From the NCBI GenBank assembly GCA_027186245.1, contig CP114500.1:6644001-6708000 (forward strand): DNA of 64,000 nt, read 5' to 3'. This stretch comes from Coriaria nepalensis. Taxonomy: Eukaryota; Streptophyta; Magnoliopsida; Cucurbitales; Coriariaceae. Under the pieces are notes generated by a model. That model was not told the origin of the DNA. It searched no databases and worked only from the letters and a program-made list of their open reading frames with translations. The translations under genes were made by a program, and so were the position numbers. This document shows positions 1 through 10,263 of the stretch, piece after piece (position 1 is the first letter of the stretch; every line of letters begins with the position of its first letter).

Positions 1-1004
1 CACAAAGTGGAAGGAAAAACTAAACTGGTTAATAATACAAACCTTCAATGTCCCAAGCAATAACTACAGAGCAAATACAAATGAATAACCTTTGCTCTCT
101 TCTAATTGCTTCTCACAGTCCCTGAATCTTCTAAAAGTTGAAACAACCTATTCTCCCCCCCCCCCCCAAAAAAAATGTTGAGAATAAAATGTTATAACCG
201 GTTGTCCCATTAAAAGCCTGGTTAGCATAAGAAGGATCAAAACAAGTAGCACTACCTCATTCAGATCCGACAACGATTGGGCTAGCTTTTGATATTCACT
301 GGGGTTTGAAACGACATCTGGATCAGCCAGCTTGACCTGTACATATAAATGTATATCAGATCAGTCAATACATAAGCAACTGCAAGTCTGCAATATCTAA
401 TAGGTGCTGAGCAAACTCAAGAGAATACACAGTAAGGAAACTATATTTGCATCCGTTAAATTTTAAACAACTAGATTTTGAACAATTCTAGATTGAGGAT
501 AAAAAATAATATACATATGGTCATCAGCTTCATATTCAGATACTCAGATATGGCATTCTAAACTCATTCGAGTCTTCTTGCAAATCAACTACCAATTACA
601 GTACAAAACTAACTAATAAACTCGATTAAAAGCATATTAAACGAGGAATTGAAGCGTACTGATAATTCTTTCCACGTCTTCTCCGCAGATTCCAGCTTCG
701 TTATCAAATAAGGTTCCTGAAAGCAAGTGATTTCAACTTTCAAGCATACAATTCACATTTTCCAAAGAAAATTCAAACGAAGAGTTCTATCATGCACTTA
801 TATGTATATATCTACTTATTTTTTGGAAAACAAATTGTAACAGACCGCCATGCAAACGATTCTTCTCGGAGCTCTGAATGCAGGCGAGGAAGGTCTAAGT
901 GCGAGCGAGCATTTTCTCGAGCGGTCATAGAACTGTTTTCGTATCGTAGATGGATTTGAAGCGGGGAATATTCGAATTGTCGACCTCGGTGTTAAGCTAT
1001 TCAT
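1..1004 (-). CDS. APG3: Organellar peptide chain release factor 1, 5' part (APG3/PrfA type)
   Basis: This is the start of a bacterial-type RF1, which releases finished peptides at UAA/UAG stop codons in an organelle. Four exons join in phase on the minus strand: 846-1004, 660-716, 256-336 and 90-147. The ATG at 1004 opens a 50-residue Ser/Arg-rich leader that looks like a transit peptide and ends in IVCMA. The mature part follows with EPYLITKLESAEKTWKELS, then VKLADPDVVSNPSEYQKLAQ, the usual RF1 N-terminal helices. The GGQ and stop-recognition domains lie beyond the left edge. An upstream in-frame GTG at 1040 is not needed. The leader style and the CW-family gene nearby favour the chloroplast form (Arabidopsis APG3 is near such a gene, from memory), but a mitochondrial RF1 is possible. 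Family is sure, organelle less so. Confidence 0.88.
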
Positions 1005-1378
1005 GGCTGCTCTATGTTTGCAGAGGAGCGAAGAAGACACTGTAATGAGGATAGGGGAGACAAATACTCGCAGTCCAAGATATGCGTGGTGTTTGGAAGG
1101 GATAAATCGTTGAGACTTACAAAACGTCTGTTTGGAAGGCCGGATACCGTGTTCTATCCACGAACTGAGAGGTTGAAAAATGGAATTTATTTACTATTAT
1201 TCTTTAATTATATTATGGATGAATCTGTTCATAAACGTTGATATATTTATACGTAACGTATCAAATTAAAATTAAAATTATAAAAATATTATAATTTATT
1301 TTTAAATAATATGAAATATAAAAATAATATTTATAATTATAATTTGAGTTTAAATTAGACCGTATATATTTATAATTA
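1005..1378. other. Spacer upstream of the release factor gene
   Basis: This stretch lies between the release factor start and the PPR remnant. The first 240 bases are of mixed composition and may hold the release factor promoter and 5' UTR. From about 1240 it is AT-rich with short A/T runs. The 75-codon open frame on the plus strand (1014-1241) matches nothing I know. I see no gene. Confidence 0.6.
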
Positions 1379-2723
1379 CCTTTTTTAGAGCTTTAATGAT
1401 CTCTTCTACCTCCTCATCGCCAAGAAATTCATTCCCCATCATTGCCAGAAAGATATGATAAGCTTTATCAATCGAACTGATATTTACTAGATTACTCAAA
1501 GCAGAATTGTAGAGCAGAACTGTATCTTCTCCATCGACATCTTCCTCTCTTTCTTTAAGGAATTCAATAACATCTCTTTCCTCGGGAAAAGACAAAGGTT
1601 AGCTTAGTTAGTATGTTAACATCAGGTTGGATTCCTGATTGTCTCATCTCTGAAAACAAGCATTGAAAACAAGCACATGGCTTTTTTCATCTCTTGATTC
1701 TCACAAAGCCCTGATATTAGCACATCATAAAGCGAAATATCAAGAACAAAACCAAATTTCTGCATTTTATCAAACAATTGAAGAGTCATATCAACTCTAG
1801 ATTCTTTGATGAATCCATGAATCAAAACATGGAAGGTATTTTCGTTCAGCCTATGAGTCTGATCCTCCATCTTTGAATCATCTCAAACGCCTTATCTACC
1901 TCACCCTACGTGCTAATTAATATCGATAAAACATGTGAATCAATCCATCCATGTTCATCCATATCATTGAAAATACTCACAACCTTTTCAAACTTGCCCG
2001 CATTGCAATATGCTTTCAAAACAGGGGTCAAACTATACTCATCAAACTCCAATCCGAAATTCCTCATCTTTTCCAACCTCATCCACTAAATCAACTGAAC
2101 TAGACTTGGCTAGAACCTCTGTCAAACAATTATACCTATACACTTATTCGGAAAACAGAGACCCATTACTCTAAATTGATCGAACATGAGATTAGCTTCT
2201 TCGATTAATCCTACACTGCCCAAGCACCTTAGAAAGAAACGTAATGCTCCTGGAGTCATTGAACAACGTGAGTTGAGAATGTCCATAGATATAGATCTCA
2301 GCTGGGCAATTTGTCGAGCACGTGATAGGATATCTGCCATGCCATTGTAAGTATAACAATTGTGCTTGTATTCATGTTGCTTTGATGCCCAGGTAAAGAA
2401 GGTATGAGCTGTTTTCCAGTTCTTGAGGTTGTTTAGGACTGTTTCGACAACTTTAGTGTTGAGGTTTGGGATGAAGATTTTAGGTCCGGGCTGTTTGGTG
2501 TGGAATTTTGTTTGCTGAAGAGGGAAATGAGGTGATTGGCGATATGGGTTTCTTCTGACAGAGGTGGGGGAGAAGGGATATCAAGATTGGTTTTGTTGCA
2601 TAAGGGAGAGCTGTTCGGGTTGAAGAAATAGGAAGGAACGGGAGGAGAAAGGTTGATGGGGTTGATTGATTTGTAAAGGAAATGTTGGGATGACGATCTT
2701 GTGGTTCTACCAGGCAGTGCCAT
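1379..2723 (-). pseudogene. Broken PPR protein gene (At5g08310-like), 3' half missing
   Basis: Pieces of one P-class pentatricopeptide repeat protein, an organelle RNA-binding family, lie in order on the minus strand but in different frames. They are an N-terminal leader from ATG 2723 (MALPGRTTRSSSQ), then a segment with NTKVVETVLNNLKNWKTAH near 2400-2460, then MADILSRARQIAQLRSIS from 2340, then a repeat with FHVLIHGFIKESRVDMTLQL (1870-1622), and LLYNSALSNLVNISSIDKAY (1595-1379). The frame changes near 2480-2500, where the leader frame runs on to a stop while the PPR frame continues from GPKIFIPNLN. More breaks lie at about 2120 and 1600-1620. Homology stops at about 1379, where AT-rich DNA begins, so roughly the second half of a usual 800-residue protein is gone. 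The resemblance to At5g08310 is from memory. Confidence 0.82.
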
Positions 2724-2799
2724 ATAGGCATGAGAATGAGTTGGATCAATATGAGAGCAAAGAAGGAATCATAACTTTGAATCTGAAACTGCAAACTGG

Positions 2800-3336
2800 T
2801 TTTTGAAATGGAGAAACCAATAACTTAGACACGTATTAATAACAGAGATAACATATCTCTTCCATTCAGCATTGCTGTTTATTAGTTTTAAGCAACAAAA
2901 CACATCAAATGGACTAAAAGGAAAGCCTTTTTATGACTTTGAAAATCTTTGAAGTGAAGAATCATAATGGGTTGCAATCAAGTGAGGTTTTTCCCAATGA
3001 TTCGGGATTTGTTATGTTAGAAAAAGCTACTCCATAAATTTGTTTCAGAAAGAGAGAGAGAGAGAGAGAGAGAGAACCTGGAAGAGGGTGGAGGAGAGGG
3101 GCGGCGACCAGTAAGAAAAGCTCCCGTCTGGTAGGAAGCGGGCAGCTGGCTGACGACGAGCAACTCCGAAGTCGGGATTGGCTAATCCTATGCGAGATCT
3201 TTTAGCATACAGACATTTTTTCTACATGTTCCCTAAGTCGACCTGTTAAGAGTTAAAACGGTGCGCTGAAAGAAGGCAAGAACTTGTGACGACGTGCAAA
3301 CAACAAGACCAGGAGTCGAGCGAGCAAAGCGCCCAC
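2800..3336. other. Intergenic region with a (GA)n tract
   Basis: This lies between the start of the PPR remnant and the SPATA20-type gene, whose transcript should start here. It holds a perfect (GA)n run at about 3051-3074. GA/CT runs near plant transcription starts are common, so this may belong to the 5' region of the downstream gene. No gene is visible. Confidence 0.5.
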
Positions 3337-3432
3337 ATGGCAAACCACCCGGCCTCGTCATCACCTTCTACACAAATATTGCAGTCTCTTCCAAACCCAA
3401 CAACGCCTTTTTTCCTCCTCCATTCTCCTCCT

Positions 3433-3503
3433 ATGCTTATCACTAACCTCTCTTCCTCTTCTCTGTTTCGCCGCTTTTTAGTTCTCTCTCCCAGAATAAC
3501 CAG

Positions 3504-3547
<44 letters not shown>

Positions 3548-6500
3548 TTCCATTGAAAAGAACGCTTCTTACAAAAAACTATCGTCCTTGCGCACGGTTT
3601 TACTCACTCTCTTTTTCTTCTTCTTCCCCTTTCTCGCTCACTTTCTTTCGACCCATTCACTTCCTTAAGGTCCTTGCCATGGCGGAACAGAAACACTCCT
3701 CCTCGTCCAACCCCACTTCTCATTCTCAAAATTACACTAATCGGCTTGCTGCTGAGCACAGTCCGTATCTTCTTCAACATGCCCATAACCCGGTTAGTGA
3801 ATGAAAAGAAAATGAATTCTTTTCTGTTTTCTCGGTTCACCCTCTTACTGAGTGATGTACATGTTCATATATTTCTGAAATGATTTCAAAAAAATATATA
3901 GAAGCAAGCTATCTTGGTCCTGCTTGATTGTTAAACTTGGCTGAGCTGAAATTTTGTTCTCGACTCCCTAGAATGATTTTTTTTTGCCCTCTTTGGGTGA
4001 CATGTTTTGATTTTGGATTAGGTTGATTGGTATCCTTGGGGAGAAGAAGCTTTTGCTGAAGCAAGAAGAAGAAATGTGCCCATCTTCTTATCTAGTATAT
4101 CTTCCTCTTGCCTTCCTGGTTTATATATTTGTTGTTGTTTTCTTGTCGCATAGCAGTATAACTGGTTCCTCATTTGTTTCTGGCTGTCATGTTTTTCATC
4201 TTTCTTCCTTTCAAGTTGGATACAGCACCTGCCATTGGTGAGTTCTTCTATGTCTTTTTGTGTTCGAATAACTTCCGTTCAACCTATATTAACGATCAAT
4301 AGAAGACTTTAATAATTATTTTCTTCTTTTTATTATGTAAAATTGTTAATTAGGTGCCATGTTATGGAGGTGGAGTCATTTGAGGATGAAGGAGTTGCTA
4401 AATTGCTAAACGATTGGTTTATTAGTATCAAGGTTATGTTTTAACTCATGATGCCTTTACCACTAGCACATTCCATTTTTTGGATTTATTTTGTTCTATA
4501 TTTTTTTTTCCTGTTTCTATTCTAACATGTTTGAGAAACAGGTGGATCGTGAGGAACGGCCCGATGTTGATAAGGTAAACAGCTGATCCTTTATTTTTAA
4601 AATTTTTTTTTCTGGCTTGTGAAGATAAGTTGCTGACAACGGAGAGTTCTATTTCCTAGTTGACCCCAGTTATTGAGTGTAAAGAGTAGTTAGCATCCTC
4701 TGCCTAACTAAATGGAATAATTATTTTAGATTATTGTGTAAATTTTACACTTAATACTGAATTTTAACATCAGCAACTGAGTGTGATTTGAGTAATGTTG
4801 GTTTTTAATTCTGTGCTGAAAAAATAAAATTTTATTCTTCGATCTTGTCCAGGTGTATATGACTTATGTACAAGCTTTATACGGAGGTGGAGGTTGGCCT
4901 TTGAGCGCTTTTCTTTCTCCTGATTTGAAACCTTTAATGGGTGGAACTTATTTTCCCCCGGAAGATAAATTTGGACGACCTGGGTTTAAGACTATACTTA
5001 TGTGAGAGACGTTTTCTTTGGTCCTTTAAGCATTTCATCCGTCTCACCACCCTTTCCAATAAGCTATAACTCACTCGCTCGACAAAAATCTTATTTTTTT
5101 AGGAAGGTAAAGGATGCATGGGATAACAAAAGGGATGTGCTTGTTAAGAGCGGAGCCTTTGCTATAGATCAACTTTCTGAGGCCTTATATGCAAGCGCAA
5201 GTTCTCCTAAACTTTCAGAAGGAATTTCACAAAGAGCATTGAGCTCATGTGCAGAACAGGTAACCTGTTCTTCAGTCTTTTCAGGGTCTCCCTTTTCCTC
5301 ATCAATGTTATTCTAAAAAGGAACTTGTTTAATTGTTACATTTTGTAGCTTTCTGAAAGTTATGACCCAAAATATGGTGGATTTGGATCTGCCCCAAAGT
5401 TTCCAAGGCCAGTTGAGATTCAGCTGATGCTATATTATTCCAAAAAGTTGGAAGAAGTCGGGAAGTCAGGTGAAGCTAATGAAAAATTGAAAATGGTTGT
5501 CCATAGCTTGCAATGCATGGCCAGAGGAGGCGTCCATGATCATATTGGAGGCGGTTTCCATAGATACAGTGTTGATGAGTCTTGGCATGGTCAGTTTTTA
5601 ACTAATGAAAATCATTTTCCTTGACTAATTTAGGAAAATAATTGGTGGGTTAAAATGTGTTTAGGAAATTTTATTTATTTAGTTTGTTTGTTTGCAGTTC
5701 CACATTTTGAAAAGATGCTCTATGATCAAGGACAACTTGCAAATGTTTACCTTGACATCTTTTCCATTACAAAGGATGCTTATTATTCAAGTATATGTCG
5801 AGATATCCTTGATTACTTGAGGAGAGACATGCTTGGACCAGAAGGTGAAATATTTTCGGCTGAGGATGCTGACAGTGCTGAATCGGAAAGTTCTACAAGA
5901 AAAAAGGAAGGAGCCTTTTACGTATGGACAAGCGGAGAGGTCTGAATGCACTTTTCATAATATTTGCATTTAAAGAATCAGAAAAAAAAAAAAGAGAAAA
6001 ATTAGTCCTTATAATGTTTTATCTGATTTCTTTCTTTTTAGATTGATGAAATACTTGGTGAGAATTCAAAAATTTTCAAGGATCATTACTATGTAAAGCC
6101 TACTGGAAATTGTGATCTGTCCAGAATGAGTGATCCTCATGGTGAGTTTAAAGGGAAGAATGTTCTAATAGAGAGGAAGACTGCTTCTGAGATGGCATCC
6201 AAACTTGGGATGCCCATTGAAAAATATCTTGATATTTTGGGAGAGTGTAGGCGAAGGCTTTTTGAAGTAAGAGCAAGTCGACCTAGGCCCCACCTGGATG
6301 ATAAGGTAGTACTAGAACAATAGTCTTTCAGTCTATTTTTTCTTTGCTTGTAATGCAAGTAATAAGGGATTAAAGTGTTTTTAGGTAATTGTGTCATGGA
6401 ATGGACTGGTGATATCGTCTTTTGCAAGAGCATCTAAGATTCTCAAGAATGAAGCTGAGGGGACAAAGTTCGCCTTCCCTGTAGTTGGTTGCGATGTAAG

Positions 6501-7674
6501 AAAAGATAAATATATATTTTTTCCTGAAAAAGGTTCAGTATATTTTGATTATTGTAATGAACAAAATGTTAATGATTGCAGCCGAGAGAGTACCTTGAAG
6601 TTGCAGAGAAAGGGGCCTCTTTTATAAGGAGACGTCTTTACAATGAGCAAACACATAGATTAAAACATAGCTTCCGGAACGGGTCTTCTAAAGCACCTGG
6701 GTTTCTGGACGACTATGCCTTCTTGATTGAAGGCCTGCTTGACCTCTATGAATGTGGTGGTGGAACCAATTGGCTTGTTTGGGCAATTGAACTGCAAAAT
6801 ACCCAGGCAAGAAAGAGATTTCAAACTGGAGTTTGATTAAACCCAATTTTAGATGGGCTGTGTTGATTTTTAAATGTTCGTGCACTTTTGGGCAGGATGA
6901 GTTATTTCTTGATAAAGAGGGAGGAGGCTACTTCAATACTGCTGGGGAAGACCCTTCTGTTCTTCTCCGTGTGAAGGAAGATCATGACGGGGCAGAACCT
7001 TCTGGAAACTCTGTTTCTGCGATCAATCTCACTAGGCTAGCCTCTATACTTTCTGGAAGCATGTCGGATCATTATAGGCGGAATGGAGAGCATCTTCTGG
7101 TAATTAGCTGGTTCTTCAAAAAATGAAATTTTCTTAAATAATACATAGATTCATAGGTTTCGATTTTACAAGCTCTAGTAAATTGCAGGCGGTTTTTGAA
7201 ACAAGATTAAAGGACATGTCCATGTCAGTTCCATTGATGTGTTTTGGAGCCGACATGTTCTTCTCTCCTTCTAGAAAGCAAATTGTCGTGGTGGGCCCTA
7301 AACACCTGGCGGATTACCAAAACATGCTTGTAGCAGCTCATGCTTCATATGATCCCAACAAAACAGTGAGTTCACATTTGAGTGGACTGGAGTTTTGTGG
7401 TCCGAACTGGAGTTTCATGTCTGGTCCTATAATTGACTCATATTTTTTGTGACAGATAATTCACATAAACCCGGAAAATGAAGAAGAGATGCGGTTTTGG
7501 GAAGAGAACAATAGCCAGATAGCTAAAATGGCAAAAAGTAACTGCTACGGAGATCGAGTCGTGGTTCTCGTCTGCCAGAATTTTACTTGCAAGGCTCCCT
7601 TGACTAACCCGGAAATTCTCGCGGGTTTGCTGTCCCAGAAGTCCTCTTCTCCTTCACCTTCTCCTTCCTCCTGA
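3433..7674 (+). CDS. Thioredoxin-fold protein of the SPATA20/SSP411 (DUF255) family, 15 exons, 851 aa
   Basis: Exons: 3433-3792, 4022-4094, 4216-4237, 4354-4432, 4542-4574, 4853-5001, 5103-5259, 5349-5589, 5698-5939, 6042-6305, 6385-6495, 6582-6806, 6896-7099, 7189-7365, 7456-7674, all in phase. The order is a Ser-rich leader (about residues 1-85), the conserved [20 protein letters not shown] stretch, a thioredoxin-like domain with the CHWC motif (C150, C153), then a long alpha-helical part resembling an (alpha/alpha)6 barrel, with [38 protein letters not shown] and [14 protein letters not shown]. Length fits the family; Arabidopsis At4g03200 is the match from memory. The biochemical role is not established. 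Start 3433 ([16 protein letters not shown]) resembles an organelle leader. An in-frame ATG at 3337 lies upstream, and one at 3679 ([10 protein letters not shown]) would give a leaderless form. Exon 3 is only 22 nt, and intron 12 has a GC donor. Confidence 0.93.
3505..3546 (+). repeat. (TCA)n microsatellite coding for poly-Ser
   Basis: About 14 TCA units run in frame inside exon 1 of the SPATA20-type gene and encode a serine tract in the leader. Unit number is likely to vary between individuals without breaking the frame. Confidence 0.95.
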
Positions 7675-7722
7675 GTTGCAGAAACAAACATACAATATGT
7701 AGATATTCTCAAGAGTCTCAAC

Positions 7723-7725
<3 letters not shown>

Positions 7726-7755
<30 letters not shown>
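7726..7755 (+). repeat. (CT)n microsatellite in the 3' UTR region
   Basis: About 15 CT units begin some 50 bases after the stop codon of the SPATA20-type gene, probably within its 3' UTR. Confidence 0.9.
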
Positions 7756-7761
<6 letters not shown>

Positions 7762-7932
7762 TGTATGCCTATAGAGTATGTATGATATGCCGTCCAAAGC
7801 TATCTTGTGTTTAATGTTATTTGGTCGGATTTTGATGCGGATGTGGTGAAGTAAATAAATTTTGTATGTGATTACTGTTATTAAAAATAAAATATAGATT
7901 TAGTGTAATTATGATTTATGTTGATGATCCCA

Positions 7933-8108
7933 ACGGAGATTTATACTAGTTTAACATTCATAACGCCAACTATTTGCACATCATAGTAGAGCATCTTCTC
8001 TACGGAGATTTATACTAGTTTGACATTCATAACGCCAACTATTTGCACATCATAGTAGAGCATCTTCTCTACGGAGATTTATACTAGTTTAACATTCTTA
8101 GCGCCAAC
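7933..8108. repeat. 69-bp tandem repeat, about 2.5 copies
   Basis: Units begin at 7933, 8002 and 8071, each with ACGGAGATTTATACTAGTTT. Copies one and two differ by about one base; the third is partial and stops near 8105. The repeat lies just upstream of the truncated PEX6 copy. It has no coding capacity that I can see. Confidence 0.9.
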
Positions 8109-8110
8109 CA

Positions 8111-8243
8111 AAGATTTGGTTTTGTATATTGCGTATAATAACTTTTTGCTTTCATTTCCCTGGTTTTGGAACTTAATGAATAGTTACTCTCTTCTGATCT
8201 TGAGGTATAAATTTCCTGAGAAGATTTGGTTTTGTATATTGCG
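8111..8243. repeat. 23-bp direct repeat at 8111-8133 and 8221-8243
   Basis: The same 23 bases, starting AAGATTTGGTTTTGTATATT, occur at 8111 and 8221, 110 bases apart. They lie between the 69-bp repeats and the first recognisable PEX6 exon and may mark a rearrangement junction. Confidence 0.8.
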
Positions 8244-8292
8244 CATGTTCATTTTCTTTTTCTTAATGGCGTCTTTTTTATTCAATTCCTAG

Positions 8293-10263
8293 GTGCTTGT
8301 CAAGAATGTTGAATCAAACATGCATTGAATAGCTCAGGCTTTTGTTCTTGATCCTCCAGATACAGATGAATGCTCGTCCAACATTGAGCCTTCTACTTCC
8401 CAGCCGTCATATTCTATGCTTGTTTTTCCTTCATTCACCTATCCTCAGAAAGAACAACAATTTTTAGATCGTGGAGTTGCTTATCTCTCTCCTCTCTTAG
8501 CTTTCAACCTTGATTTGCACATTTCATGCTTAGGATCTCTTGTAAATAAAGGGCTGGAAAGCTTGGCATAATATTTTGAAGCTGAAGTGGATGATGATAC
8601 ATGTGGAAAAGGCGTTGAAGCTTTTAATATCGAAATAGGATTGGAACCCTTGTCTAAGTTGCCTAGGCATGCCACACATTTGAGGGTTTCTTTTGTGAAG
8701 ATACCGGAATGCGGTGCCCTTGACTCCCTCAAAGGAAGCTCATCTATTGAAGCTGATGATCGTCAAGTTATGATTAGATTTGGCAATGGAAAACTACCTT
8801 GAAGTGGATAGGTATCTAGCTAGAGGCGATGTTTTCAGCATTCACATAGATTGGAACTGCAATTCAATTAATTGCATAGAAAACTACTTCATTCACTTTT
8901 GTGTCCTATTGTACGGTCTGGCAGGTGTGCTTTTTCCTCTTTGGCACTTACTAAAACAAATATATCCTCCAGCTCTATTCTTGATAACTAATTTATTGAA
9001 GTCATATAATGTACTTCAGTTTTCATAAAAGCTTGCTGTGGTGTTAAACTTTTTTTTGGAGTTATTGTTATTTGGTGTACACATGCCTAATTTCTGTGTT
9101 CTTATGGAATAAACATTGCAGGGTGTGGGAAGAGGACTGTTATTAGATATCTAACTCCAAGATTGGGCCTCCATGTAGTGGAATATAGCTGCCATAATCT
9201 TATGACATCCACTGAAAAATATACTTCTCTTGCGCTAGCTCAAGCTTTTAACACTGCTCAAAGGTGAAGAGTTAAGCATGGTAATACCAAGTTTATGAGT
9301 GTCATTCATATTATGAAATTTCTTGCTGTAATGCTCTCAAAATACCAATTTACATATTACCATTCATGTGATTATGATTGTGGTGTCATACGCTCTTTAG
9401 AAGTCCTACGCTGTTAAATTGGCATGGATTATGTTAGATCTATGATCTCCTTTATTATTATTTTGCAGCAACCTCTCATGCATAAGGATCTCTTTTCTTC
9501 TGGATTGCGCAAACGCTCCAGTGTACTTCTCTATGGTCCTCCTGAACTGGAAAGGTATATCCGTATCATCATAATGGTTACTTATCAATTTATTTATGCT
9601 AAAGAACCTGTTCCATGAGCTTGATTTGTTTCACTATGTCAAATTCAGACTCTATTGGCCAAAGCTGTTGCAACCGAGTGCTCCCTAAACTTTCTAAGTG
9701 TGAAAGGACTCGAGCTGATCAATATGTACATAGGGGAATCGGAAAAAAAACATTCGAGACATTTTCAGCAAGGTAAGCTGGTCTTCTTCGACTTGTTCAA
9801 TATTCTTGAAGAGGCTAGCAGCTAGCAAGTGTCACCCAGTCCCGTGTTTTTGTAACCTAATGACTCAAATTCATATTAATCCATTGGACATGGTTTCTAG
9901 GCTAGGGTCAGCACGCCCATGTGTTATCTTCTTTGATGAACTTGATTCACTTGCTCCAGGTGTTGTTATGGATAGAGTGGTTTCTCAGGTGTTGTTATAT
10001 ATCCCATTAGATTTCCTTTCCTTAGTTTGTTGATGATCCCTTAACTCTATGTTATTCTTCCTTGTTTCTAGATGCTTGCGGAGGTCCATGGCCTAAAGGA
10101 TTCAAAATATTTTCCAGGGTCCTTAAAGCCCTCACTCAAAAGTTTAAATTCCATGAAGATGTGTCTCTTTACTCCATAGCAAAGAAATGCCCTCAGAACT
10201 TCACCGGTCCAGACATGTATGCTTTATGTGCAGATGCTTGGTTTTATGCTGCAAAGCGCAAGG
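8293..10263 (+). pseudogene. PEX6: Decayed, 5'-truncated copy of PEX6 (peroxisomal AAA ATPase)
   Basis: PEX6 is a double AAA+ ATPase that recycles the peroxisome import receptor. Recognisable pieces in order are QAFVLDPPDTDE and MLVFPSF (about 8340-8440), FLDRGVAYLSPLLAFNLDLH (about 8465-8520), LPRHATHLRVSFVKIPECGA (about 8660-8720), a D1 piece GCGKRTVIRYL / LGLHVVEYSCHNLM (9122-9265), D2 pieces HKDLFSSGLRKRSSVLLYGP (9480-9545) and [19 protein letters not shown] (about 9650-9710), a Walker B piece [13 protein letters not shown] (about 9920-9957), and a C-terminal piece VSLYSIAKKCPQNFTGPDMY (about 10160-10220). Intron-like DNA still separates the pieces, so it is not a processed copy. Damage seen: TGA at 8326-8328, D2 Walker A changed to GPPELE, the DNA between D1 and D2 mostly absent, a deletion after DSLAP, and frameshifts. 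The N-terminal third is missing. Confidence 0.9.

Noticed and set aside
816..1040. GTG at 1040 as start of the release factor
   Set aside because: An ATG at 1004 in the same frame gives the usual leader; non-ATG starts are rare in plant nuclear genes.
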